Shown here: positions 1-10,543 of the stretch, piece after piece
Layout: each line of letters starts with the position of its first letter
Numbering within the stretch: position 1 is the stretch's first letter
Origin: Saccharum officinarum
Lineage: Eukaryota > Streptophyta > Magnoliopsida > Poales > Poaceae
Assembly (NCBI GenBank): GCA_020631735.1
Contig: CM036160.1
Location: 6,060,407-6,124,406, forward strand
Reading direction: 5' to 3'
Length of the DNA stretch: 64,000 nt
The notes under the pieces: model-generated
What the model saw: the letters and a program-made list of their open reading frames with translations, nothing else
Database searches by the model: none
Told to the model about the DNA's origin: nothing
Made by a program: the position numbers and the translations under genes

Positions 1-82
1 TTGTGTATGTGTGTGAGACTACATTTATGTATGTGTGTGAGACCCGCCCTTAAAAACCCCTGAGACCCGCCCTTAAAAACCC
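1..82. repeat. Short tandem duplications at the window edge
   Basis: A 14-bp TATGTGTGTGAGAC motif occurs at about 5-18 and 29-42, and a unit beginning TGAGACCCGCCC occurs at about 39-60 and again immediately after. These are local slippage-type duplications with no evident function. Confidence 0.6.
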
Positions 83-234
83 TGGCTGTAGTAGTGACTC
101 CTCGAAGAGCTTCCTGGTGGCGGTGGGATCACCGGCGCTCGTCACCACGTTGGCCGAGGCGCTATAGTCGGCGCAACATGTGAGCGCGGCGCAAAGACAG
201 GGCGCGTGTGCTCCATGCGTCGCCGTGCTTGTAC
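50..234 (-). pseudogene. Downstream half of an ORF split by the Copia insertion
   Basis: An open frame on the minus strand runs from the target duplication at 234 down to a stop at 50. When the LTR element at 235-6093 and one TGTAC copy are removed, it joins in frame to the piece at 6094-6273. It is cysteine- and alanine-rich around its middle and reads KLFEESLLQPGFL near its end. I do not recognise a family. It could be a host gene fragment or part of an older repeat; the evidence for coding is only the open frame across the insertion. Confidence 0.35.
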
Positions 235-702
235 TGTTAGAGTTAGGATCATCTAGACGTACATCTAGCGGGTACATTTCTTCCATTTGTGATAAAAACT
301 AATAGAACATCAGAGAGGGAGGAGATGAGAGGGTTCGGTGTGCCTAACCATCGGTCTTGGAAGAGGACCCCGACATGGCGATGGTGTAGAGGTCGCAGTG
401 AAGTCCGGTCGTGGTGAAGTAGTAGGACGCAGTGTGGTGGCGGCCATGTCCAGTGACGACGGTGAAGGAGGTGGAGCTTCCCGTCGCCTACAGCACTCCT
501 CTCGATCGGTCTAGGAAAGAAGGTGGGGCAGTTACTGTGGCGGTGAACCTAGTAGTGCGAGCCCCTGCCCCCACCTCCTCTTTATTGTGCTGCATGATGG
601 CGGCCTACCAGCCGTGTCATTGAGCTGGGTGTCCCAGATCAGGACGCGGTCAAGGGTTCCGAGTTTGCCGTTGGGCTAATTCGGTCGAGATCAATTCTAA
701 CA
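235..702 (-). repeat. 3' LTR of the Copia element
   Basis: 468-bp LTR copy, preceded in element sense by a purine-rich tract. It ends at the TGTAC target duplication. Confidence 0.9.
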
Positions 703-716
703 TTCTTCCCCTTGAT
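703..716 (-). promoter_or_regulatory. Polypurine tract of the Copia element
   Basis: On the minus strand the bases next to the left LTR read AAGGGGAAGAA, the expected plus-strand primer position for a minus-oriented element. Confidence 0.75.
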
Positions 717-1301
717 CTCATCTTATACTTTAAACTTTGGACTTAACTTTATACTTATTTCTTTTAACATTCCATCACAGAATAGTGCATAGAGCATGTC
801 TCATCGTCACGGTCAATCGTCGATAGATTTAACAGCTACAATACACGTCTCTGTTCTGAAACAGATTCTTTAACTTTGGACCCTTTATTATCCGGAAATC
901 ATAGGCTATACTATAAAACCCATGTCGACTGTGTGTTCTCTGAACACACTGGGTGGTAAGCCTTTGGTAAGCGGATCCGCAAGTACTTTCTTGTCACTTA
1001 TATGTTCAATACCTTTTAGTATGATTCTGGACTTTCTCCTTTACAATGTATAGCTTTAATGTCAATATGTTTGGCAGCATACTTGACCCGTTGTCTTAGG
1101 AGCAAACCACTTAAATGGTTATTACTGTTGACAACCATTATCAATTCCGGGTATAAGTTCACTTAATCATTTTGCCTGTCCCGCAGCCTTATATCATGCT
1201 ATACTATAACTTTGCATCACTAATGATACTAAAACTGTTTCTTTGTAGCTTTTCCATAAAAAAAACTCCAACTGCGAGTGTTAGCTACTATGTGGGTTTC
1301 A

Positions 1302-1922
1302 CTAAACATCTCGCCAAAATTTAACATTGTACTCACAACTACTTAAGAGTACTTGTTCTTTCTTTCTTAGCATGAGGCCGACATTCTTAACTCCATTCCA
1401 GTGATCTATATCTGGACTAGACTTTTGCCAAAATAACCCGAATATATGAACTATGTCAGGGTAATATCTTATCTGTATACTCATTAAGCTTCCAACAGCT
1501 GAAGCATATAGGACGTCCATCTATAACAATCTCATATTGCTTCTTGGAACACTAAAGTTTCTAAAACTATTACCCTTGACTATAGGAACAGGCGTAGGTT
1601 TACCCACATAGGTACATTATTTCTTTAGAAACTTTTCTTAGCATGCCTATGCGATACTTCTAATACCCTTTTCTTCTATCTCGGTGAATTTCAATTCTTA
1701 TAACGAGAGATATTTCACCGAGAACTTTCTTATTAAACATTGAGGACAAGAGCTTCCTTTTCTCGTGCAGTAGATTGACATCACTATTAACAAGTAAGAT
1801 GTCATCCACATATACATGATTAGGAAATGAATTTCCCATTCTATAACTTTGTACCAATACAATTGTCCTCTCATTCTCTTTAACCCAAAATTTTTAATTG
1901 ACTCTTCAACTTTAAATGCCAC
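1302..1922 (-). pseudogene. Copia reverse transcriptase/RNase H remnant
   Basis: Minus-strand frames at 1660-1857 and 1302-1520 carry recognisable Copia polymerase text: the YVDDILL catalytic box followed by a GEISLVIRIEIHRDR block (normally GEASYVLGIEI-RDR), then YASAVGSLM and a decayed DIDHW block from the region just before RNase H. Stops and frameshifts separate the pieces. Flanking minus-strand sequence from 720 to 3600 should be the rest of pol, but no further frame longer than about 70 codons survives. Confidence 0.8.
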
Positions 1923-3194
1923 TGTCTAGAGATTTCTACAGGTGGCATCCCTTACGTTCTTTTCTTTTCATAACAAAACATCTGGGTTGTGCCACGTAAT
2001 CATTTTCATACAAATCCCATTGGGAAAAGCAGTCTTTACTTTCATCTAATGTAACTCAGATCATGATGTGCCACTAGCACTCATTGTAATCTATTTATTC
2101 ACTTCGTGCAAAAACTTTTAATTTAAGTCGCGTTCCACATCTTTGCATATTCCCTTTGAAGTCATATTTTGTCTTATAGACCCATCATAGCCTATTGTTT
2201 TTGCTCCTTAGGAATTTATTCTAGATCTCAAAATATTATTGGTATTATCAGTTTTATTTTATCTTCCTTTGCTTCTTGCCACTTGGACGAGTGAACGTCT
2301 CTCATGGCTTCTTCAAATTAGGTGGGATTACCTTCCATTTGAATTTCACAAACATAGACTTTATAGTCATCAGAAATATCTGATTTTCTTATTCTTTGAG
2401 ACTTTCTAGGGCCTTAGCTACTAGCATTTCTTGATCTTTATTGTCAAAAGATAATTGATTCTACAAGGTCCTGTGTAACAAGATCCTTGTTTATATTATT
2501 CATCCTCCTTGCGGAGTTAGGTCTCTTTATACCATGCTCCCCCAGATTGTCCCATCTTTAAACTTTCTTATCTTGGGTTTAATCTGCTAAAACTCATATG
2601 GCGCGTTTAGCATCGCCTTAATAACTCTTAACGCATCCGGTATGAATACTGGTTGATTATGCTATCTTTCTATTGGAACTGTAAGAGGTCCATGAATTTA
2701 GTTATTTCTTTACTTTAGGGATATCATTATTATGACCGTCTTACTCCCCCGACGATCACATTCATCTTTTATAGATCACTTTTGCCTTCAATACATAGTA
2801 TGCATTGCATTATATGAAGTATAGGGAAGTAACTTTCTTAATTGTCTTATCATTTCTCCCCCTCGAAATGTGGTATAAACTTTTCTACCACAATTTCGAA
2901 AACTATTCAGAACTCTTGTGAATGAGGAAATTTTGATTACTTACTTCATCCACATGATTATATCATGCAAATGAAATTATTTCTTAATTCATATGGGAGT
3001 ACTTTGTCCTCATTTCACTTTAAGAACTCAACAGAGTCTTTTATCATTAATACTTTCGCAAGTCACACTTGCATTTCATTATTATCTCGAGGTTCGTCTG
3101 TAACTTTCTATTCTCCTTAAACTCATTGAGTGCTTAATTACTATGACACAATAGAAGAGCACTGTCAAGCACATGAGTCATCACAATTTTCTCC

Positions 3195-3352
3195 TGTCGT
3201 GCAGGATAAGTACCATGCCAAACTTCTCCCGCCATGTAGGATTGATTAATACAAGTACTATGCCAACTTTACCCCGCCATGCGGGTATTTTCTCAAACTT
3301 TTCCCGTCATGCGGGCACTATCACAAACTTTTTCCCGCTATGCGAGATAATT
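3195..3352. repeat. Degenerate short repeats of a CCCGCCATGCGGG motif
   Basis: Four imperfect units of roughly 35-45 bp carry the motif CCCGYCATGYGGG, itself a partial palindrome. They lie in the decayed pol region of the Copia element. Confidence 0.5.
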
Positions 3353-3611
3353 TTCTTGAAGGGACATAAATTTCAATATTGGCTCATATTCAATCATCAA
3401 ATTCAGAAATAAATCCAAATACTCTTTAACACACATGCTTAATCCGACGTTGGTCAAATTAAACATGCATGTCACTTATTACATTTCAAATCATGATGAT
3501 TAAGACTAAAAGATTATATTACTTATTACATCTTTTATCATGATGATAAAAACTAAAAACTAAATTCTTCTTCATAAGGAGTACATAAAAGGCATCTCTT
3601 AAACTAAGCTC

Positions 3612-3821
3612 TTATTGTTCTATTTCTTTTCTTGGATCAATATCCCTGAAATCTTTGAAAACTTTTCTTTTCAAGCCACTCTTAAAGAGAACACAGTCCC
3701 TCTTGCAATGGCCTTCCTTCTCATAGAACTTGCATTTAGTATTTTCATCATCCGAGTCACAAGTACCCAACTCATTTTCTTTTCTATCTTCAAGAATGAA
3801 AGCATGAAAAACATTAATCAA
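3612..3821 (-). pseudogene. Copia gag zinc-knuckle remnant
   Basis: A 69-codon frame contains CKFYEKEGHCKRDC, a CCHC nucleic-acid-binding knuckle in which the second cysteine has been lost. It sits upstream of the polymerase remnant in element sense, as gag should. Confidence 0.7.
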
Positions 3822-3844
3822 TAATCAACAATAATGTTCATTAA

Positions 3845-4455
3845 ACTTTTAAAACTTTATGTTCTATTCTATATCACCATTGGGCAGAAATAGAATAAAA
3901 CAACATTCTTCTACATTACTTCCACATCACCGTTGGGCAGAAATGGAATTAACATATAAAAACTCGATTATCTTATAACCCTCTTCAAAAATAAATTCTC
4001 CCGTTGGTTCGAATTTAATTTTGAAGATCATCATCATCATTGCAGCGGAAACATGAAAATACATTATATTTTGCTCACTCTGGAGCATCTCTTGTTTCTT
4101 ATCTATTCTCTGAAAATTGATCACTTTGATGCAAAATTTATCAGAGATTTAAACTTTAAACATAAAACTCATAGAATTATAATATTGTTATCATCAACGT
4201 TGGTCAGAAAATAACAATATCATAATTTTCTTTAAACATAAACTCTTAAATAAACTTATAATATTGTTGGTCAGAAAATAATAATATTATAATTTATCTT
4301 GACCGTAAACCAACTATGCCTCCAACTAAAAATTTTCCGTTGGTTCCAACTTTAACCGGGGAATTAACTTTTCATCATTCATTTAATAACTATAACTTCT
4401 CTTCAAATTAAATCCTCCTGTTGATTCAGATTTAATGAGAAGACTATAAACTTTA
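3845..4455. repeat. Run of AT-rich inverted repeats sharing a CCGTTGG loop
   Basis: Successive short palindromes each enclose a related loop core, CGTTGGTCAGAAA, CATTGGGCAGAAA or CCGTTGGTTC. Examples: arms ATTCTAT/ATAGAAT around 3860-3895; arms AAATAAATTC/GAATTTAATT around 3990-4020; arms ATAATATTGTTAT/ATAACAATAT around 4178-4220; arms ATAATATTGTT/AATAATATTAT around 4258-4290; and a weaker pair around 4410-4445. They occupy the expected gag N-terminal and leader portion of the Copia element. No function is known to me. Confidence 0.6.
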
Positions 4456-4639
4456 ACTTTGCAGCGGAAACATAATAATATACTTTTCAGAAGCATTTCA
4501 CTCTTCTCATCTACTCTCTAGAATTATACACGTTGGTGTAAAATTTTAGAGATGACGTCATGCATTAAAACTTAATATGAATCAATGCATGCTTCTGAAA
4601 AGTATTAAAACAAAAATACATCACTTTCACTTTGCATCT

Positions 4640-5530
4640 GGCCAGAAGGCCCAAAAAACAGCCCATGGCCTTTCATTCCCGCGCGTCCACGCGTCGGCCT
4701 GCGGCCCAGCGAGACGCTGCTGCTCGGCCCAGTCGTCCGCGCATTCAGCCGCGCAGCGCGGCTACTCTCTCTCTCCGCGGCCTAGCACAGCGCTCGGCAC
4801 TCCCCTGGTGCCCTGAGGCAAAAATTTGGCCCATCTGAGCGTGTTCGCGGTGGCTTCCCCGCGCCAAGGCCGCAACCTGGGCCTGGGCCGGCATTGACTC
4901 TCCCACCTGGGCTCAAAGAGGCTCGAGCTGATCTATGTCGTCCATCGCGATCAACGGTCGTCCGCTCATATCGGCACAACAAAAACGTGTCGCGTCCGCC
5001 CTTCCCAGAACCCTAGCATTCATTTCATCCAACCCCTTCTCTCTCTCTTAGCAAGCGAGAGCGGCGGCGGCGGTAGCCACAGTGACCGTCGATGGCCGCC
5101 CACGGCGGCACTCCGGAGCAGGTCCTCGCCAGCTCCTCCCCGCTGGCGCCTCCTCCTTTCTACCTTCTTTCTCTTCACCTTCCCCTCTGCTCTCCACGCC
5201 GCCGTCCAGTGAAGAGAGCAGCAGTAGCCACCATCCATGGCGACCGGTGGAGGAAGGCGACGGCACTGTCGCGGGCCCCCTCGCCGGAGTTCGCGCTCCC
5301 TCGGTGGGTAGAGCGCAGCTCCGTCGAGCGGCCGCGCGTCGGTGCCCTATGCGCCCGCGTTGGAGGCCCTTGACCCGAGCCCGTACGATGACAGCTCGAG
5401 GTCCCTTTCCGCGCGCTGGCGATGCGGTCGCGCGGTCTTCTTCCCGCACCATGGCGGTGGTGATGGCGGGGAGAGGACCCGGGTAGGATCCCTTCCCCTC
5501 CATCCTTTTCCAGTCATGCTAGGGTTAGGG
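4640..5530. other. GC-rich leader segment of the Copia element
   Basis: This segment lies between PBS and gag and contrasts sharply with the AT-rich body. It has overlapping long open frames on both strands, as GC-rich DNA without stop codons does. The plus strand looks like a 5'-UTR followed by an alanine/arginine-rich start, with an ACCCTAGC motif near 5010. It could be a captured host gene fragment or a normal GC-rich leader of this family. I do not recognise a protein. Confidence 0.4.
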
Positions 5531-5611
5531 TTTCAATCCTGAATTGAATTCGGTTCTTTCTTCTATTTGTTTTCTATTTACTTTTCCCAACTGGATCTAC
5601 ACACCAGACCA

Positions 5612-5625
5612 GGCTCTTGATACCA
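5612..5625 (-). promoter_or_regulatory. Primer binding site (initiator-Met tRNA type)
   Basis: On the minus strand this reads TGGTATCAAGAGCC, adjacent to the LTR. It is the usual plant Copia primer site, complementary to the 3' end of initiator methionine tRNA, and it fixes the element's orientation. Confidence 0.85.
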
Positions 5626-5626
5626 A

Positions 5627-6093
5627 TGTTAGAGTTAGCATCATCTAGGCGTAGATCTAGCGGGTACATTTCTTCCATTTGTGATAAAACCAATAGAACA
5701 TCAGAGAGGGAGGAGATGAGAGGGTTCGGTGTGCCTGACCATCGGTCTTGGAAGAGGAGGGTGACATGGCGACGGTGTAGAGGTCGCAGTGAAGTCCGGT
5801 CGTGGTGAAGTAGTAGGACGTAGTGTGGTGGCGGCTATGTCCAGTGACGATGGTGAAGGCGGTGGAGCTTCTCGTCGCCTACAGCTCTCCTCTCGATCGG
5901 TCTAGGAAAGGAGGTGGGACAGTTACTGTGGCGGTGAACCTAGTAGTGCGAGCCCCTACCCCCACCTCCTCTTTATTGTGCTACGCGACAGGAGCCCACC
6001 AGCCGTGTCATTGGGCTGGGCGTCCCCGATCAGGACACGGTCAAGGGGTCCGAGTTGGCCATTGGGCCAATTCGGTCGAGATCAATTCTAACA
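5627..6093 (-). repeat. 5' LTR of the Copia element (upstream in element sense)
   Basis: 467-bp LTR with TGTTAG...TAACA ends, matching 235-702 with scattered substitutions. It abuts the PBS on its left, making it the element's 5' LTR on the minus strand. Confidence 0.9.
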
Positions 6094-6273
6094 TGTACAT
6101 GAAGTAGGCGTGCCCCGTCCATCGGAAGGCCCGGCTAGGGTCGACAACTCGAAGATCTCGAACGAGCACTGCCGCGCAGCCACCGTCACCGTGTCGGATG
6201 ACCCGTCGTCTTGTGGGGGCAACCTGAGATCGATGGATGGATCGGCCACGGCTGCGGGCCTTCTCGTTGTGGA
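6094..6273 (-). pseudogene. Upstream half of the ORF split by the Copia insertion
   Basis: The minus strand is open from just after a stop at 6274-6276 to the TSD at 6094. It includes DPSIDLRLPPQDDGSSDT and ends TPTSCT, then continues in the same frame into 50-234 once the element and one TSD copy are removed. The piece looks like serine/aspartate-rich plant coding sequence. No start codon was assigned and the family is unknown. Confidence 0.35.
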
Positions 6274-6276
6274 TCA

Positions 6277-6721
6277 GAATATTGGATATATAAAAGGTCT
6301 AGTCTCTCCTACTCAAAATTGGCCAATCACATAAGCATGCACCCATCCAATTACGTGCATGCATAAACGAACAAATCATCTCATTTGGCAGATAACGAGT
6401 CTCCTATTCCCTTTTTAAATCACGTATGCTGTATGCAACACTTTTTCACCCGACCAGCTCATCTCTAATCTATCCTCTGACATCCTAAAATTTTCGTCCA
6501 GCTTAATTACCGGTGTTTTGTTTACGTTACCAGCGCTCTGTTCGTGTCTTCTGTTTTTCTGTTTCGGTCTCTTGCTTTTTTTTACTTCTCCCGCTCGTAC
6601 GTATTCCGATAACAGCCGGGGTCTCAAGGACGTGCCGCCCCGCTTATGCATGGTGATGCATGTGATTTTTATGTTCCACACAAAAAAATTGTTGCCCTTT
6701 CTATGTTTTATTTTATTCTTT
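6277..6721. other. Non-coding flank between Copia element and tandem array
   Basis: A TATATAAAAG motif near 6285 and several CATGCATG-type motifs are present. The segment replaces the first 245 bp of the first LTR of the array that follows. I see no gene or recognised repeat. Confidence 0.4.
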
Positions 6722-7014
6722 TTGTTGCTCATGCATGTAAGTCGGGCCTCTTCTAGCCATGTGTGTGCGTTGTGTGAGTTGAGCCGAGAGAAATACAGAG
6801 AGTGCCGGTGTTGTATCGTCGCTGCGGAGTTCGTCGCCCCGGCAGGCGTGGGTAGCCCGGCGAGTCTTCTCTCGTGTTCCAAGTGTGTCCTGAGTTGTGT
6901 TATCATTAATAATAGCCGAGAGTGGAGGCATTTGTCGCCCCGGCATTCATCGCTGGAATTTCCTTGTCTATTATTTATGTTACTATGAACGTTTGTCAAT
7001 CCTCGGTTCCAACA
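6722..7014 (+). repeat. Array LTR 1 (5'-truncated)
   Basis: It matches the last 290 bp of the other LTRs and ends GGTTCCAACA. The first 245 bp are missing, with a TGTTGCTC overlap at the breakpoint. It is followed by ATCGGTATCAAGAGCC, a PBS with its first T changed to C. Confidence 0.8.
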
Positions 7015-7495
7015 ATCGGTATCAAGAGCCTAGGTTCGGGAGAGGAGAGCCAACTAAAGATGTCGACGTCGACACCATGTATGGGCGTGGTGAGCATGTC
7101 ATTGGCGACATGGTGGAGATCCCAAAGCCTCGTCGTGCGATCCGTTCGTGGTGGTGGCGGCTGGCGCGAGGTGGCGATCAACGGCGGTGGGACGTTTCCC
7201 GACCATGTGTCGGTCTATGGAGGTGCGGAGCACGGCGTGTGTTGCCGGCCAAAAAAGATGGCGTGTGTCGCTAAGAAGAAAGATTGCGACGTTCATGCGG
7301 AGATGGGGCATGCAGAGGTGGCTGCGTCAGATCGGGAGGCCGTCGTGGCGGCCATGGCGATGAAGACGATGGCAATTGCAGAATCTTCGGTAACGGCAAG
7401 TTAAGATTAGGGGAGGCGTTGTTTGGCGACGCCGTTAACGAACCGATGCTCCTGTGTGGCGGGATGCACGGTGATGTCGTGGTTTAGGGGGAGAT
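7015..7495 (+). other. Array internal segment 1
   Basis: About 480 bp from the PBS-like site to the GGGGGAGAT tract. Open frames of up to 160 codons cross it and the neighbouring LTR, but they are not kept in the other three copies and match no protein I know. It may be a gag-like remnant. Confidence 0.6.
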
Positions 7496-8029
7496 TGTTA
7501 GCATAAACGACGCCCTGTTCATGCATGTGTGGTCACTAAGGTAATTAGCTATTTTTAGGAGTTGCGTTTGTCGTAGTTTGAAGCGGTGGAATAGGAATTG
7601 CTTGCATGCATAGTAGTGGAGGACGTTGCAGCATGGCTTGCCGCTGGAAGGCGAAGACTAGGTGTACAAGGGTGAGTGGCTCGTGTACTAGCGCTAGAGA
7701 TCGTGGATGCATGTGTGCGCATGACCCGACAAAGCAGCTATTGCTCATGCATGTAAGTCAGGCTTCTTATAGCCATGTGTGTGCGTTGTGTGAGTTGAGC
7801 CGAGAGAAATAGAGATAGTGCCGGTGTTGTGTTGCCGCTGCGGAGTTCATCGCCCCGCAGGCGTGGGTCACCCGGCGAGTCTCCTCTCATGTTCCAAGTG
7901 TGTCTCGAGTTGTGTTATCATTAATAATAGCCAAGAGTGGAGGCGTTTGTCGCCCCGGCATTCATCGCTAGAATTTCCTTGTCTATTGTTTATGTTACTA
8001 TGATTGTTCATTAATCCTTGGTTCCAACA
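7496..8029 (+). repeat. Array LTR 2 (complete)
   Basis: 534 bp, TGTTAGCATAAAC to GGTTCCAACA, preceded by a polypurine tract. It is followed by the only canonical PBS of the array, TGGTATCAAGAGCC at 8032-8045. Confidence 0.8.
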
Positions 8030-8509
8030 ATTGGTATCAAGAGCCTAGGTTAGGGAGAGGAGAGCCAGCTGAAGATGTCGACGTTGACACCATGTATGGG
8101 CATGGTGAGCGTGTCATTGGCGACATGGTGGAGATCCCAAAGCCTCGTCGTGCGATTGGTTCATGCTAGTGGTGGCTGGCGCGAGGTGGCGATCAACGGC
8201 GGTGGGTCGTTTTCGGACCGTATGTCGGTCTATGGAGGTGCGGAGCACAGCGTGTGTCACCAGCCAAAAAACAGTGTGTGTCACCGAGAAGAAAGATTGC
8301 GACGTTCATGCGGAGATAGGGCATGCAAAGGTGGCTGCGTCAGATCAGGAGGCCGTCGTGGGGGCCATGGTGATGAAGACGATGACAGTTGTAGAATCTT
8401 TGGTAACGACAAGTTAAGATTAGGGGGAGGCGTTGTTTAGCGATGGCGTTGACGAACTGATGCTCCTGTGTGGCGGCATGCATGGTGATGTCGTGGTTTA
8501 GGGGGAGAT

Positions 8510-9044
8510 TGTTAGCATAAACCACGCCCTGTTCGTGCATGTTTGGTCACTAAGGTAATTAGGTATTTTTAGGAGCTGCATTTGTCGTAGTTTGAAGCAG
8601 TGGAATAGGAAGTGCTTGCATGCATAGTAGTGGAGGACGTTGCAGCATGGCTTGCTGCTAGAAGGCGAAGACTAGGTGTTCAAGAGTGAGTGGCTCATGT
8701 ACTAGCGCTAGAGATCTTGGATGCGTGTGTGCGCATGACCCGGCCAAGCAGCTGTTGCTCATGCATGTAAGTCGGGCTTCTTATAGCCATGTGTGTGCGT
8801 TGTGTGAGTTGATCCGAGAGAAATAGAGAGAGTGTCGGTGTTGTGTCACCGCTGCGGAGTTCGTCGCCCCAGCATGCGTGGGTCGCCCGACGAGTCTCCT
8901 CTCGTGTTCCAAGTGTGTCCCGAGTTGTGTTATCATTAATAATAGACAAGAGTGGAGGCGTTTGTCGCCCCGGCGTTCATCGCCGGAATTTCCTTGTCTA
9001 TTGTTAATGTTACTATGATCGTTCGTCAATCCTCGGTTCCAACA
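8510..9044 (+). repeat. Array LTR 3 (complete)
   Basis: 535 bp with the same ends. The following primer site reads TGATATCAAGAGCC, a G-to-A change shared with the next unit. Confidence 0.8.
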
Positions 9045-9526
9045 ATTGATATCAAGAGCCTAGGTTAGGGAGAGGAGAGCCAGCTAAAGATGTCGATGTC
9101 GACACCATGTATGGGTGTGGTGAGCGTGTCATTGGCGACATGGTGGAGATCCCAAAGCCTCGTTGTGCGATCCATTCGTGGTGGTGGCGGCTGGCACGAG
9201 GTGGCAATCAACGGCGGTGGGACGTTTCCCAACCATGTGTGAGTCTATGGAGGTGCGGAGCACGGCATGTGTCACCGGCCAAAAAAAATGGCGTGTGTCG
9301 CTGAGAAGAAAGATTGCGACGTTCATGTGGAGATGGGGCATGCAGAGGTGGCTGCCTCAGATCGGGAGGCCGTCGTGGTGGCCATGGCGATGAAGACGAT
9401 GGCCATTGCAGAATCTTCGGTAACAGCAAGTTAAGATTAGGGGGAGGCGTTGTTTGGCGACACCGTTGACGAACTGATGCTCCTGTGTGGCGGCATGCAT
9501 GGTGATGTCGTGGTTTAGGGGGAGAT

Positions 9527-10061
9527 TGTTAGCATAAACCACGCCCTGTTCGTGCATGTTTGGTCACTAAGGTAATTAGGTATTTTTAGGAGCTGCGTTT
9601 GTCGTAGTTTGAAGCAGTGGAATAGGAAGTGCTTGCATGCATAGTAGTGGAGGACGTTGCAGCATGGCTTGCTGCTAGAAGGCGAAGACTAGGTGTTCAA
9701 GAGTGAGTGGCTCATGTACTAGCGCTAGAGATCTTGGATGCGTGTGTGCGCATGACCCGGCCAAGCAGCTGTTGCTCATGCATGTAAGTCGGGCTTCTTA
9801 TAGCCATGTGTGTGCGTTGTGTGAGTTGAGCCGAGAGAAATAGAGAGAGTGTCGGTGTTGTGTCACCGCTGCGGAGTTCGTCGCCCTAGCATGCGTGGGT
9901 CGCCCGACGAGTCTCCTCTCGTGTTCCAAGTGTGTCCCGAGTTGTGTTATCATTAATAATAGACAAGAGTGGAGGCGTTTGTCGCCCCGGCGTTCATCGC
10001 CGGAATTTCCTTGTCTATTGTTAATGTTACTATGATCGTTCGTCAATCCTCGGTTCCAACA
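9527..10061 (+). repeat. Array LTR 4 (complete)
   Basis: 535 bp, nearly identical to LTR 3 and carrying the same downstream TGATATCAAGAGCC primer-site variant. The unit from 9527 differs from the unit at 8510 at only a few positions. Confidence 0.8.
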
Positions 10062-10543
10062 ATTGATATCAAGAGCCTAGGTTAGGGAGAGGAGAGCCAG
10101 CTAAAGATGTCGATGTCGACACCATGTATGGGTGTGGTGAGCGTGTCATTGGCGACATGGTGGAGATCCCAAAGCCTCGTTGTGCGATCCATTCGTTGTG
10201 GTGGCGGCTAGCATGAGGTGGCAATCAACGGCGGTGGGACGTTTCCTGACCATGTGTCAGTCTATGGAGGTGCGGAGCACGGCATGTGTCACCGGCCAAA
10301 AAAAATGGCGTGTGTCGCTGAGAAGAAAGATTGCGACGTTCATGTGGAGATGGGGCATGCAGAGGTGGCTGCCTCAGATCGGGAGGCCGTCGTGGTGGCC
10401 ATGGCGATGAAGACGATGGCCATTGCAGAATCTTCGGTAACAGCAAGTTAAGATTAGGGGGAGGCGTTGTTTGGCGACACCGTTGACGAACTGATGCTCC
10501 TGTGTGGCGGCATGCATGGTGATGTCGTGGTTTAGGGGGAGAT

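Larger units (their letters stand above)
235..6093 (-). mobile_element. Degenerate Copia-type LTR retrotransposon, complete with TSD
   Basis: Two near-identical LTRs (468 and 467 bp) begin TGTTAGAG and end TCTAACA, and are flanked by the 5-bp target duplication TGTAC at 230-234 and 6094-6098. The primer binding site lies beside the right LTR and the polypurine tract beside the left, so the element reads on the minus strand. Coding remnants in order are a gag zinc knuckle (3612-3821) and Copia reverse transcriptase pieces (1302-1922); all frames are broken. The 5.86-kb length fits Copia. LTR starts and PBS resemble grass elements of the Ji/Opie/RIRE1 kind, but the lineage is inference. Confidence 0.9.

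Noticed and set aside
6922..7404. 160-codon plus-strand frame in the tandem array
   Set aside because: It crosses the LTR/PBS boundary and is not preserved in the other three units, so it is chance openness in GC-rich DNA.
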